This document shows positions 8,047-15,581 of a stretch of 64,000 nt of DNA, one piece after another. The DNA is from Thermoflexibacter ruber (GTDB lineage: Bacteria > Bacteroidota > Bacteroidia > Cytophagales > Thermoflexibacteraceae), in NCBI RefSeq assembly GCF_900113045.1, contig NZ_FONY01000005.1, positions 62,001 to 126,000 on the forward strand, in the 5' to 3' direction. Under the pieces are notes generated by a model. The model worked only from the letters and a program-made list of their open reading frames with translations, was not told the DNA's origin and did not search any database. Each line of letters starts with the position of its first letter. The first letter of the stretch is position 1. A program made the position numbers and the translations under genes.

Positions 8047-11000
8047 TTATGCCTTTGCTACTTTGCCTTTAGAAGTAGTTGTTTTAGCTGTTACCGCAGG
8101 TTTTACTGCTTTTTCCTCTTCCATTTTCTTGTATTCTGCTTCGCTAATTGTTTCTGCCAAAGTTGCCGTAGCAATGAAGATAGAAGAGTAAGTACCAAAT
8201 ATCAAACCTACAATCATAGCAAAAGAGAAGCCTCTGAGTACCTCGCCACCTGAGATAAACAGGATAAATACTACAATGAAGGTAGTGAAAGCAGTCATAA
8301 AGGTACGGCTTAGGGTACTTCCTACCGCTTCGTTCAGTGTTTCGGCAATAGTCGCTTTTTCAGTACGATTATTCAAGTATTCTCTTACGCGGTCAAATAC
8401 TACCACTGTATCATTGATAGAGTAACCAATGATAGTTAAAATCGCCGCTACGAATACTTGGTCGACCTCATAGGAAAGTCCTAAGTTTCTCACGATCGCT
8501 GTCATAGCAATCGTAATCAATACGTCATGGAATAGGGCTACTACTGCTCCCAAGCCAAACTGCCACTTGCGGAAACGCAGCACAATATAAGCAAAAATAG
8601 CTAATAAAGAAGTTAAAACTGCCCAAAAAGCAGAATCCCTGATGTCAGAAGCTACAGTCGCTCCCACTTTAGAAGAACTCAGTACTTGTGGATTTAATTT
8701 TGCAAAATCTTTCAAGCCATTTTCCAAAGCAGCTAAAACTTTTGCATCGGCTTCATCAGAATCGTCGTCAATCAAGTATGCTGTAGTAACTTTTACTTTG
8801 TTAGTAGAGCTATAAGTTTTTACCTCTGTACCCTTGTTTTCAAAATCATCAATCAAAGCAGTACGAATATCGGAAGCAACTACTTTCTCGTTAAACTCTA
8901 CCACGAAAGTACGACCTCCTTTGAAATCTACGCCAAAGTTCAAACCTTGTATGAAAGCTAACGCCAAGCCAATGACGATAATGCTACCAGAAAGGATATA
9001 AGCAATTTTTCTCTTTCCTACGTAGTCATAGCTTACATTGGTAAACAAATTTTTAGTGAACGGTGTTGCAAAAGAAAGTTTAGTGTCATTGCCTTTTTTC
9101 GCTACTATCCACTCTATCAAAACCCTTGTAACAAATACAGCAGTGAAGAATGAACAGAAAATACCTATCATCAAAGTAGTAGCAAAACCTTTGATAGGTC
9201 CTGTACCGAAAGAGAATAAGAAAAAGGCAGTCAATAAAGTAGTAACGTTGGAGTCAAAGATAGTCCAGAAAGCCCTATCAAAACCTAATTTTATTGCTTC
9301 TAATAAACTTCTACCGCTACGCATTTCTTCTTTGATACGTTCAAAAATCAATACGTTTGCATCTACCGCCATACCAATAGTCAATACGATACCTGCAATA
9401 CCAGGCAAGGTGAGTGAAGCATTGAACTGAGCCAAGATACCAATGATGAAAAATACGTTTACCATCAAAGAAGCATTGGCGACCCAACCACTTACTGCGT
9501 AGTAAACTCCCATGAAAAGTACTACCAATAAGAAGCCTACCAAAGTAGAAGTCAATCCTTGTTGGATAGATTCCTTACCCAAAGAAGGTCCTACTACTGC
9601 TTCTTCCACTATCCTTGTTGGTGCAGGTAACTTGCCTGCTTTCAAGATATTAGCCAAGTCTTTAGCTTCCTCAATAGTAAAATTGCCAGTAATAGAGGAC
9701 TGCCCACCTGCAATTTCATCTTGTACTACGGGAGCAGAATACACAAAATTATCCAAAACAATCGCGATACGACGGTTCACATTTGCTCCTGTGAGTTTTT
9801 TCCAAGCTCTTGCACCCTCTGCGTTCATGCTCATAGAAATATCAGGTCTGCCTCTGTCATCAAAACCTTGACGAGCATTGGTAATTACCTCACCACCAAG
9901 AGGAGCTTTCGCATTCTTGCCTTTTTTAATGGCATACAGCTGATAATATTGCTTTCCGCTTTTGTCATTTTTATCTGCTTGAATAGGCTTCACGTCCCAC
10001 ATAAACTTCATATTGGCAGGAAGTAAAGCCTTTACTCCATCATCGTTCAAGGTACGGTTTACCATTACGGTATCTGCCGCTTCGTAAACCAAATCAGGAA
10101 TACCAGGCACCATGACCATTTTAGACAAGAATAATGAAACCCCCTCAGGCTGAGTAGGCGTTGAATCTTTCTTTGCTAAGTTGGCTGAGTCGTTAGCAGG
10201 AGTAACCGCATTATTTGCTGTTTTTGCACTGTCGCTGTCTGCCGATTTCAAAGTATCGTTAGAAGCGACCAAAGCAGAAAGGTCATTGGCTTTGGTAGTG
10301 CTATCTGTTTGATTATTGCTGACTTTTACTCCTGATGCCTTTTCCTTCTTTGCCATGTACTCATTTATTGCAATCAAGTACTGATTGTATTCATCTCTTT
10401 CCCATACTTCCCAAAATTCTAACTTTGCTACCCCTTGCAAAAGTTTTCTTACTCTTTCAGGATTGTCCACTCCCGGAAGTTCTACTTGGATACGTCCTGT
10501 ACCCGGAATACGCTGTACATTAGGTTGTGTAACACCAAACTTGTCAATACGAGTTTTGATAATTTGATAGGAACGGTCTATTGCTCCCTCTACCTCATTG
10601 GTAATGATGCGTTTAATTTCTGCATCGCCAGTAGTTGGGTCTATTACGCCTTGATTGGCAGAATTGGCAAAGATTTTCCCTAACTGACCCTGCCCCGCTA
10701 ATTTTTCGTATTCGTTGAAAAAGATAGAAGTAAAACTTTCTTGGCTACCTTTGGCATCTCTTGCCGCTTTGAGGGCTTTTCTGAAGTTTTCATCTTGGCT
10801 ATTATTCGACATTGCCGTAATGATTTCCGAAGGAGAAACCTCTAATATTACGTGCATCCCCCCCTGCAAGTCAAGACCCAAGTGCAACTCATGGTCTTTT
10901 ACTTCTTTGTAGGTATATTGGGCAAAACCCAAGTCATAGACAGGAAGATTCCATACAGAATCTATATATTTTTGCTTTTTATAAAAATCCACATTTCCTT

Positions 11001-11127
11001 TGGCATCTGTAGCATACTCAGTGGCATCACTTTGCACGCTTGAAGATACCAAAGAAAAAGATAAATAATACAAGCAAAGCAAAGTAACTATGATAGTTAC
11101 GGCTGTGATAAAACTTTTGTTCATCAT
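8047..11127 (-). CDS. secDF: Protein translocase SecDF (SecD-SecF fusion)
   Basis: This 1026-residue inner-membrane protein fuses SecD and SecF, the proton-driven auxiliary subunits that pull Sec substrates across the membrane. SecD starts with a transmembrane segment at about 7-27, followed by LGLDLQGGMHVILEV at 83-97, a large periplasmic P1 region and five further membrane segments containing TIGMAVDANVLIFERIKEE. SecF begins near residue 700, with GVDFKGGRTFVVEF at about 732 and the membrane motif TIIGYSINDTVVVFDRVRE. A low-complexity Ala/Ser/Asp/Lys insert lies at about 265-330 within the periplasmic part. The length is typical of Bacteroidota fusions. Its leader at 11133-11163 carries degenerate heptamer repeats like those before sufC and aconitase. 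Confidence 0.96.
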   Translation of the reverse strand: MMNKSFITAVTIIVTLLCLYYLSFSLVSSSVQSDATEYATDAKGNVDFYKKQKYIDSVWNLPVYDLGFAQYTYKEVKDHELHLGLDLQGGMHVILEVSPSEIITAMSNNSQDENFRKALKAARDAKGSQESFTSIFFNEYEKLAGQGQLGKIFANSANQGVIDPTTGDAEIKRIITNEVEGAIDRSYQIIKTRIDKFGVTQPNVQRIPGTGRIQVELPGVDNPERVRKLLQGVAKLEFWEVWERDEYNQYLIAINEYMAKKEKASGVKVSNNQTDSTTKANDLSALVASNDTLKSADSDSAKTANNAVTPANDSANLAKKDSTPTQPEGVSLFLSKMVMVPGIPDLVYEAADTVMVNRTLNDDGVKALLPANMKFMWDVKPIQADKNDKSGKQYYQLYAIKKGKNAKAPLGGEVITNARQGFDDRGRPDISMSMNAEGARAWKKLTGANVNRRIAIVLDNFVYSAPVVQDEIAGGQSSITGNFTIEEAKDLANILKAGKLPAPTRIVEEAVVGPSLGKESIQQGLTSTLVGFLLVVLFMGVYYAVSGWVANASLMVNVFFIIGILAQFNASLTLPGIAGIVLTIGMAVDANVLIFERIKEEMRSGRSLLEAIKLGFDRAFWTIFDSNVTTLLTAFFLFSFGTGPIKGFATTLMIGIFCSFFTAVFVTRVLIEWIVAKKGNDTKLSFATPFTKNLFTNVSYDYVGKRKIAYILSGSIIVIGLALAFIQGLNFGVDFKGGRTFVVEFNEKVVASDIRTALIDDFENKGTEVKTYSSTNKVKVTTAYLIDDDSDEADAKVLAALENGLKDFAKLNPQVLSSSKVGATVASDIRDSAFWAVLTSLLAIFAYIVLRFRKWQFGLGAVVALFHDVLITIAMTAIVRNLGLSYEVDQVFVAAILTIIGYSINDTVVVFDRVREYLNNRTEKATIAETLNEAVGSTLSRTFMTAFTTFIVVFILFISGGEVLRGFSFAMIVGLIFGTYSSIFIATATLAETISEAEYKKMEEEKAVKPAVTAKTTTSKGKVAKA

Positions 11128-11132
11128 AAACT

Positions 11133-11163
11133 TAGTGAGTTATGAGTGTAAATGATAAGTTAA
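11133..11163. repeat. Degenerate heptamer repeat in secDF leader
   Basis: GTGAG, TTATGAG (11140-11146) and TGATAAG (11153-11159) form an imperfect array resembling the TTATGAA heptamers at 29639-29666 and 34832-34859. It occupies the secDF 5' leader, close to the start codon. Confidence 0.4.
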
Positions 11164-11262
11164 TTTTTTGTGATTGATTAGATAGATTTAGATAAATTTT
11201 GATATTTTAATAACACATATTGCTTACTATTAATAACTTGCAATTGCTCGTTACTAATTCCT

Positions 11263-11634
11263 CTAAGGTGCATGGACACAAATAGAAGTATAAAAAAGCG
11301 TAACGAAATACGCCAAAGGAGTGATTTCTTGGTGATAAATGAGATTGATTTTCTCTGGAACGAAAAATTCAATCCAAGTAGGTAAGCAGTACCAAACTTT
11401 GGTAAAGTCCCACTGCAAACCAGCATTGACTACGGCATGAAAAGGTTTTTCAATGAATTTTTCTGTTTCATTACTTCCTTCTTCTCCTGAGTTATCCGTC
11501 TGATTAACAATTTCTTTCTTCTTAATTTGCTCTTTCTTCGTATAGGAATGTGCTACATTGCCTAACAGAGAAAAAACTGTTAAGAATAGAAATAAAAAGC
11601 TATAAATCTTGAATATCGTAGTCTTCGTAATCAT
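11263..11634 (-). CDS. Small exported hypothetical protein
   Basis: The 123-residue product starts with a lysine-containing n-region and a hydrophobic stretch (about 9-26) that look like a signal peptide or N-terminal anchor. A charged Lys/Glu-rich linker follows, then a short region rich in aromatic residues (HAVVNAGLQWDFTKVWYCLP) and a hydrophobic C-terminus. No known domain was recognised. It lies upstream of secDF on the same strand with a 135-base gap. The signal-like start favours this frame over the overlapping alternative at 11178-11426. Existence of the protein is moderately supported only. Confidence 0.5.
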   Translation of the reverse strand: MITKTTIFKIYSFLFLFLTVFSLLGNVAHSYTKKEQIKKKEIVNQTDNSGEEGSNETEKFIEKPFHAVVNAGLQWDFTKVWYCLPTWIEFFVPEKINLIYHQEITPLAYFVTLFYTSICVHAP

Positions 11635-11826
11635 TTCGGTTTGACTGTTCCCTACTTTTGGAAGTGCAAAAGTAAAAAGAAATTTTAATTATGCTCAATA
11701 CTTCCTCAAATTTTTTGTCAAAGTATCTATCAAAAAAAATAAGCTATACGTTTGCAACTTGCGTAAATTTATACTTATTTCACATCGAATTGCTTAGTCA
11801 GACTGTTTTACTAAACTATCAAATTC

Positions 11827-12237
11827 ATGAGAAAATTAAAATTCAGATGGATATTTTTTAGCCTCTTATTTTTAGTAGGTGTCAGTATTAGTGTAGGTTA
11901 TAATTTTAAAACTCAACATAAAAAAAAGCAAATGACAGCACACATTGTTTACTTCTGGACAAATCCTAATCTTTCTGCTGCTGACAAAGAAAAATTTGAA
12001 GCAGGGCTTCGCAGTTTATTAAAGATTAAAAGTATCAAACAAGGATACGTAGGCAAACCCTCTACTACTGAGGCAAGAGATGTAGTAGATAACTCTTTTG
12101 CTTATACACTTATGCTATTTTTTGATGATGTTAAGGGACATGACGCTTATCAAATAGACCCTATTCACCTCAAATTTGTAGAAGAAAATAAACAGTATTG
12201 GACAAAGGTAGTTGTCTATGATGCAGATACGATGTAA
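11827..12237 (+). CDS. Dabb-family (stress-responsive A/B barrel) protein, membrane-anchored
   Basis: After an N-terminal hydrophobic segment at about 8-25, the 136-residue protein contains one Dabb domain: MTAHIVYFWTNPNLSAADKEKFEAGL, then a conserved GKPSTTEARDVVDNSFAYTLMLFFDD segment and DPIHLKFVEENKQYW. Dabb domains form dimeric ferredoxin-like barrels. Most members are of unknown function, though some are cyclases. The domain itself begins at an internal ATG at 11932, so a cytosolic short form is possible; the upstream ATG adds a signal-anchor. It stands alone between two divergent or tandem envelope genes. Confidence 0.8.
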   Translation: MRKLKFRWIFFSLLFLVGVSISVGYNFKTQHKKKQMTAHIVYFWTNPNLSAADKEKFEAGLRSLLKIKSIKQGYVGKPSTTEARDVVDNSFAYTLMLFFDDVKGHDAYQIDPIHLKFVEENKQYWTKVVVYDADTM

Positions 12238-12308
12238 ACTTTGCCTTGCTTACACTATTCGCATACGTTAATAAAGTAAAAAAAATATCAGATTTCTAAA
12301 ATACCCAC

Positions 12309-12316
12309 TAATTTTG
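12309..12316 (+). promoter_or_regulatory. Putative -7 box (TAATTTTG) for porin gene
   Basis: TAATTTTG fits TAnnTTTG and lies 43 bases upstream of the GTG start at 12360. Confidence 0.4.
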
Positions 12317-12359
12317 CCTTTCATTAAAAGTCAAAATTAGTCAATCAATTTTATTAAAA

Positions 12360-14486
12360 GTGCGGCATAGCTTCATATACGTATTTACTTTTATCTTATT
12401 TTTTTCTAATATCTATATTACACAGGCTCAAAATCCCAATCTGCCCCCACAAGGCTCACCTGCGGATACTGCCAAAAGTAAAAAGGATTCTATCCGATAC
12501 GGACCTAATACGGTGAGTTACCTCTATGAATGGGAACTCTACTATAACCGCGATAAGATAAATCCGAAGATTTTAAAAGATACTACACTCAAAATGAAGG
12601 CACTGCATTATGCTGACACCTTCATCACCAATATTCATCGTTACAATGCTATTCAAAAGAATAACAATACTTTTCAAGACTTGGGCGTGTATGGTACTGC
12701 TGCACAGTCTATTTTTTATGTCGCTCCCAAGGAAATAGGCACGCGTTTAGGTTATAACGTATATGATGAATACCTGTGGCAACCTAACAAGGTCAAATAT
12801 TACAGTTCTTTTTCTCCTTATACAGAACTCAATGTACTATTAGGCGGTATAGGACGCTCTTATGTCAATGTAACTTTGGCAAGGAATATTCGCTTCAATT
12901 GGAGTATGGGGCTGACGTACAGGCGAATAGATGCCAATAAAGTCTTTGGCAGAAATAGCAGACGTAATGATGCCTATGTTACCAACGAAACCTACGGAGC
13001 TTATAGCAAGTATTATAGCATCAATCAGCGTTATAAGATGATGGCACACTTTTCAGTGTATAACCATAATGTCAATGAAAATGGAGGGTATGCTTCGCAA
13101 GTCCAAGCCCTTCAAGAAGATACTATTAGAAATGACCTCAAAGAACTGCTTGACCTGAACATTGCCCAATGGAGATACCGAATCAATACCACAGGCGAGC
13201 CTATTCAAGCCACTCAAGGAAGAACGCTTTTCCGAATTTATCATCAATACGCTTTGTTTGATTCTACTCAACAAGACTACCTCCAAGTTTTTCATATAGG
13301 AGAATGGACACGTCAAAAAAACAACTATATAGACAGCAGATTCCGAGATAATTTGCGATACACTATCGGCAATCGTTCTATTTGGAGTGGGGTCTATCCT
13401 AAGCAGTTTTATTTTGATACTCTTGCCCTTTTCAATCCTCCTGCTGTCAGCGATGCAAATGTCAATGTTGTCAAAGACCCTTTTTATAAAACTACCTTTA
13501 CCCAATTGGACAATCATTTTGGCATCAAAGGCAAGGCTAATCAATTTGATTATAGGGCTTATTTTAGAGTAAGAACTTATCAGTTACAACATGACTTCAT
13601 CGCTACTTCACAGTACATCAATCCCGAAACAGGACAAACAAGCAAGATTAATCTCCCAACTTATGAAAGAGATACCCTGAGAAATCAATACTTTGTGGGA
13701 GGTAGCTTACATTACCAGTTTTCTGATTCTGCCTATTTAGATGTAGAGGCAGAATATTTGTTAGCCAAAGATTTTCGCTTGAAAGCAGAATTTACTAATA
13801 AATTCTGGACGGTGGGGCATGAGCAGGTGCTTTACTCCCCTACCCTATTGCAGAAACGAATGTACGGCACATTTTTTAGGTGGAATAATGATTTTCTCAA
13901 TACATTTTCCGTGAGAACTTATGGAAATCTAAATATTAGGTTGCCGCATCTCCTTTTACAACCCACTGCCAACTTTACTAATCTCAGTAATTACGTGTAT
14001 ATCGACTCTACTGTTACCGCAAGACAAACCACAGAAAATATTAGTATTCTCCAAATAGGGCTAAACGCAACAGCCTCATGGAAAAATTGGAGAATGAATA
14101 CTAACTTGTTGTATAGTAAAAACTTAGGGGCAGACTTTATCCGTATGCCTGAATATTTTGTCAATTTGCAACTCTATTATGAAAAAATGTTTTTTAGAGG
14201 TGCTTTATTTGGGCAAATCGGGACTGATATTCACTATAAATCAGCCTTTTATGCCAATGGATACTCTGCACCACTTCAGCAGTTTCATCTCCAAAATCGC
14301 TTTACTACCGATAACTATATTGTAGCTGATTTCTTTTTTAATTTCAAAGTAAGCAGAGCCATGCTATTCATCAAAGTGGTCAATCTTTTACAAGATGTAA
14401 CCCGTCCGGGCTACTTCAATACACCTATATATTTGGCTCAGCCTCGTTCTTTTGAGATTGGCATTAATTGGTTGTTTTTTGATTAA
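12360..14486 (+). CDS. Putative outer-membrane porin (Porin_10 family)
   Basis: The 708-residue protein begins at a GTG codon and has a signal peptide (hydrophobic core at about 6-20, cleavage after AQA). The mature part opens with a Pro/Ser/Lys segment and then GPNTVSYLYEWELYY and DLGVYGTAAQSIFY, seen in the Bacteroidota putative-porin family. The remainder alternates polar and aromatic residues in short strands, as in a large beta barrel, and ends in INWLFFD with a near-terminal aromatic typical of outer-membrane proteins. The transported solute is unknown. No plug or TonB-interacting domain is visible, so passive diffusion is inferred. The gene is monocistronic with its own -7 box. Confidence 0.82.
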   Translation: MRHSFIYVFTFILFFSNIYITQAQNPNLPPQGSPADTAKSKKDSIRYGPNTVSYLYEWELYYNRDKINPKILKDTTLKMKALHYADTFITNIHRYNAIQKNNNTFQDLGVYGTAAQSIFYVAPKEIGTRLGYNVYDEYLWQPNKVKYYSSFSPYTELNVLLGGIGRSYVNVTLARNIRFNWSMGLTYRRIDANKVFGRNSRRNDAYVTNETYGAYSKYYSINQRYKMMAHFSVYNHNVNENGGYASQVQALQEDTIRNDLKELLDLNIAQWRYRINTTGEPIQATQGRTLFRIYHQYALFDSTQQDYLQVFHIGEWTRQKNNYIDSRFRDNLRYTIGNRSIWSGVYPKQFYFDTLALFNPPAVSDANVNVVKDPFYKTTFTQLDNHFGIKGKANQFDYRAYFRVRTYQLQHDFIATSQYINPETGQTSKINLPTYERDTLRNQYFVGGSLHYQFSDSAYLDVEAEYLLAKDFRLKAEFTNKFWTVGHEQVLYSPTLLQKRMYGTFFRWNNDFLNTFSVRTYGNLNIRLPHLLLQPTANFTNLSNYVYIDSTVTARQTTENISILQIGLNATASWKNWRMNTNLLYSKNLGADFIRMPEYFVNLQLYYEKMFFRGALFGQIGTDIHYKSAFYANGYSAPLQQFHLQNRFTTDNYIVADFFFNFKVSRAMLFIKVVNLLQDVTRPGYFNTPIYLAQPRSFEIGINWLFFD

Positions 14487-14580
14487 ATACAAAATGTAAG
14501 TATTTATAGCCGTTATTTTTGTTGGCTAATATTTTATAACAATGGAAGTTTTTTGGTATTGTTGTTTTAGCAAATATTTC

Positions 14581-14600
14581 ACGCCTACGGCGTTTTTTCT
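14581..14600 (+). terminator. Short GC-rich hairpin with T-run
   Basis: ACGCC at 14581-14585 pairs with GGCGT at 14589-14593 around TAC, followed by TTTTTTCT. It lies about 95 bases past the porin stop. The loop of three is tight, so strength is uncertain. Confidence 0.4.
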
Positions 14601-14613
14601 ATTTGGGGGCTAA

Positions 14614-14723
14614 TTTTGCTACAAAGATACCAAACCTACGGCTTTGAAAATAAAATCTTTGTAGAAAAAACGGATACCATTGTAGCAAAAGTCCATCAGG
14701 GCTGTAATCTTTGTAGAAAAAAA
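14614..14723. repeat. Intergenic repeat cluster with CTTTGTAG core
   Basis: AATCTTTGTAGAAAAAA occurs at 14654-14670 and again at 14706-14723. GCTACAAAGAT at 14618-14628 is the same core inverted, and TTTTGCTACAAAGATAC (14614-14630) is nearly the reverse complement of 14674-14690. CCTACGGC also occurs twice (14584 and 14635). The pattern resembles a dispersed palindromic intergenic repeat. Confidence 0.55.
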
Positions 14724-14826
14724 TAACAACCATCAACCACACCCTTTGCAAATGCCTTCCTGTGATGTATATTTTAAGGAATTTTGATATTTTTGCTCTA
14801 AAATTTGAACCACAAACGAACTAAAA

Positions 14827-15534
14827 ATGGAAAATGAGAAAATTCTGATAGCCAAAGAGGTAAGTATTTCACACGGCACGCAAAGCGTGGTTCAGCATAT
14901 ACATTTTTCTATGGAGAAGGCAGAGTTTGTCTATCTTATTGGCAAAACAGGAAGTGGGAAAACTTCTTTGCTGAAGACTCTATACGCTGAACTTCCTTTA
15001 CAAAAAGGGAATATACAACTACTTGGTTATGAGCTCAGTAAATTAGACAGAAAAGAAACGCCTTTTCTCAGAAGAAAAATGGGCATCGTTTTTCAAGACT
15101 TCCAACTTTTGACAGATAGAAACATAGAAGAAAATTTGTCCTTTGTGCTTAAAGCCACAGGTTGGGATAATCGGAATAAAATTAAACTACGCATTGGGCA
15201 GGTATTGGCTCAGGTAGGCTTGTTTGATGTAGAGAAAAAAATGCCTCATCAACTTTCCGGTGGCGAGCAGCAAAGGGTTTCTATCGCAAGGGCTTTGCTC
15301 AATGACCCTATTCTACTACTTGCCGACGAGCCTACCGGTAACTTAGACCCTGCCATAGCCAATGAAATTGTTGAATTGTTCATTAGGATTAATCAAGGAG
15401 GAACCGCAATTATTATGGCTACTCATAATCACTTCTTTCTAAAAAAATACCCTGCAAGAGTGCTTTGGTGCGAAAATGGGCAGGTCAAAGACATTAGCAA
15501 AGAAGAAGTAAAAATGAAGATGACAGAACCGTAA
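14827..15534 (+). CDS. ftsE: FtsE-like ABC transporter ATPase
   Basis: The 235-residue ATPase has Walker A GKTGSGKT at 39-46, a Q-loop in GIVFQDFQLL, the signature LSGGEQQR at 143-150, Walker B LLLADEP at 163-169 and the H-loop MATHNH. The closely FtsE-like segments are GKTGSGKTSLLKTLY, DFQLLTDRNIEENLSFVLKATGW and ADEPTGNLDP. FtsE with its membrane partner FtsX activates cell-wall amidases at the division site. No ftsX is adjacent, so assignment to FtsE rather than a LolD- or MacB-type ATPase rests on sequence resemblance only. It is followed by a convergent exporter gene. Confidence 0.72.
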   Translation: MENEKILIAKEVSISHGTQSVVQHIHFSMEKAEFVYLIGKTGSGKTSLLKTLYAELPLQKGNIQLLGYELSKLDRKETPFLRRKMGIVFQDFQLLTDRNIEENLSFVLKATGWDNRNKIKLRIGQVLAQVGLFDVEKKMPHQLSGGEQQRVSIARALLNDPILLLADEPTGNLDPAIANEIVELFIRINQGGTAIIMATHNHFFLKKYPARVLWCENGQVKDISKEEVKMKMTEP

Positions 15535-15581
15535 GAAATTGTAAAACTTGTGTCATTTTGTGTCCTTGTGGTAAGCAAATT

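Larger units (their letters stand above)
14487..14826. other. Intergenic region with repeats between porin and ftsE-like gene
   Basis: No ORF is credible here. It holds a possible terminator at 14581-14600, an imperfect inverted repeat and two copies of an AATCTTTGTAGAAAAAA motif. The last 100 bases are AT-rich and should contain the ftsE-like promoter. Confidence 0.55.

Noticed and set aside
9038-9430. Plus-strand ORF inside secDF
   Set aside because: It is antisense to a strongly conserved coding region and has no recognisable motif.
11178-11426. Alternative 82-residue ORF overlapping the small exported protein gene
   Set aside because: It overlaps the 123-residue ORF in another frame, has no signal peptide and shows a less protein-like composition.
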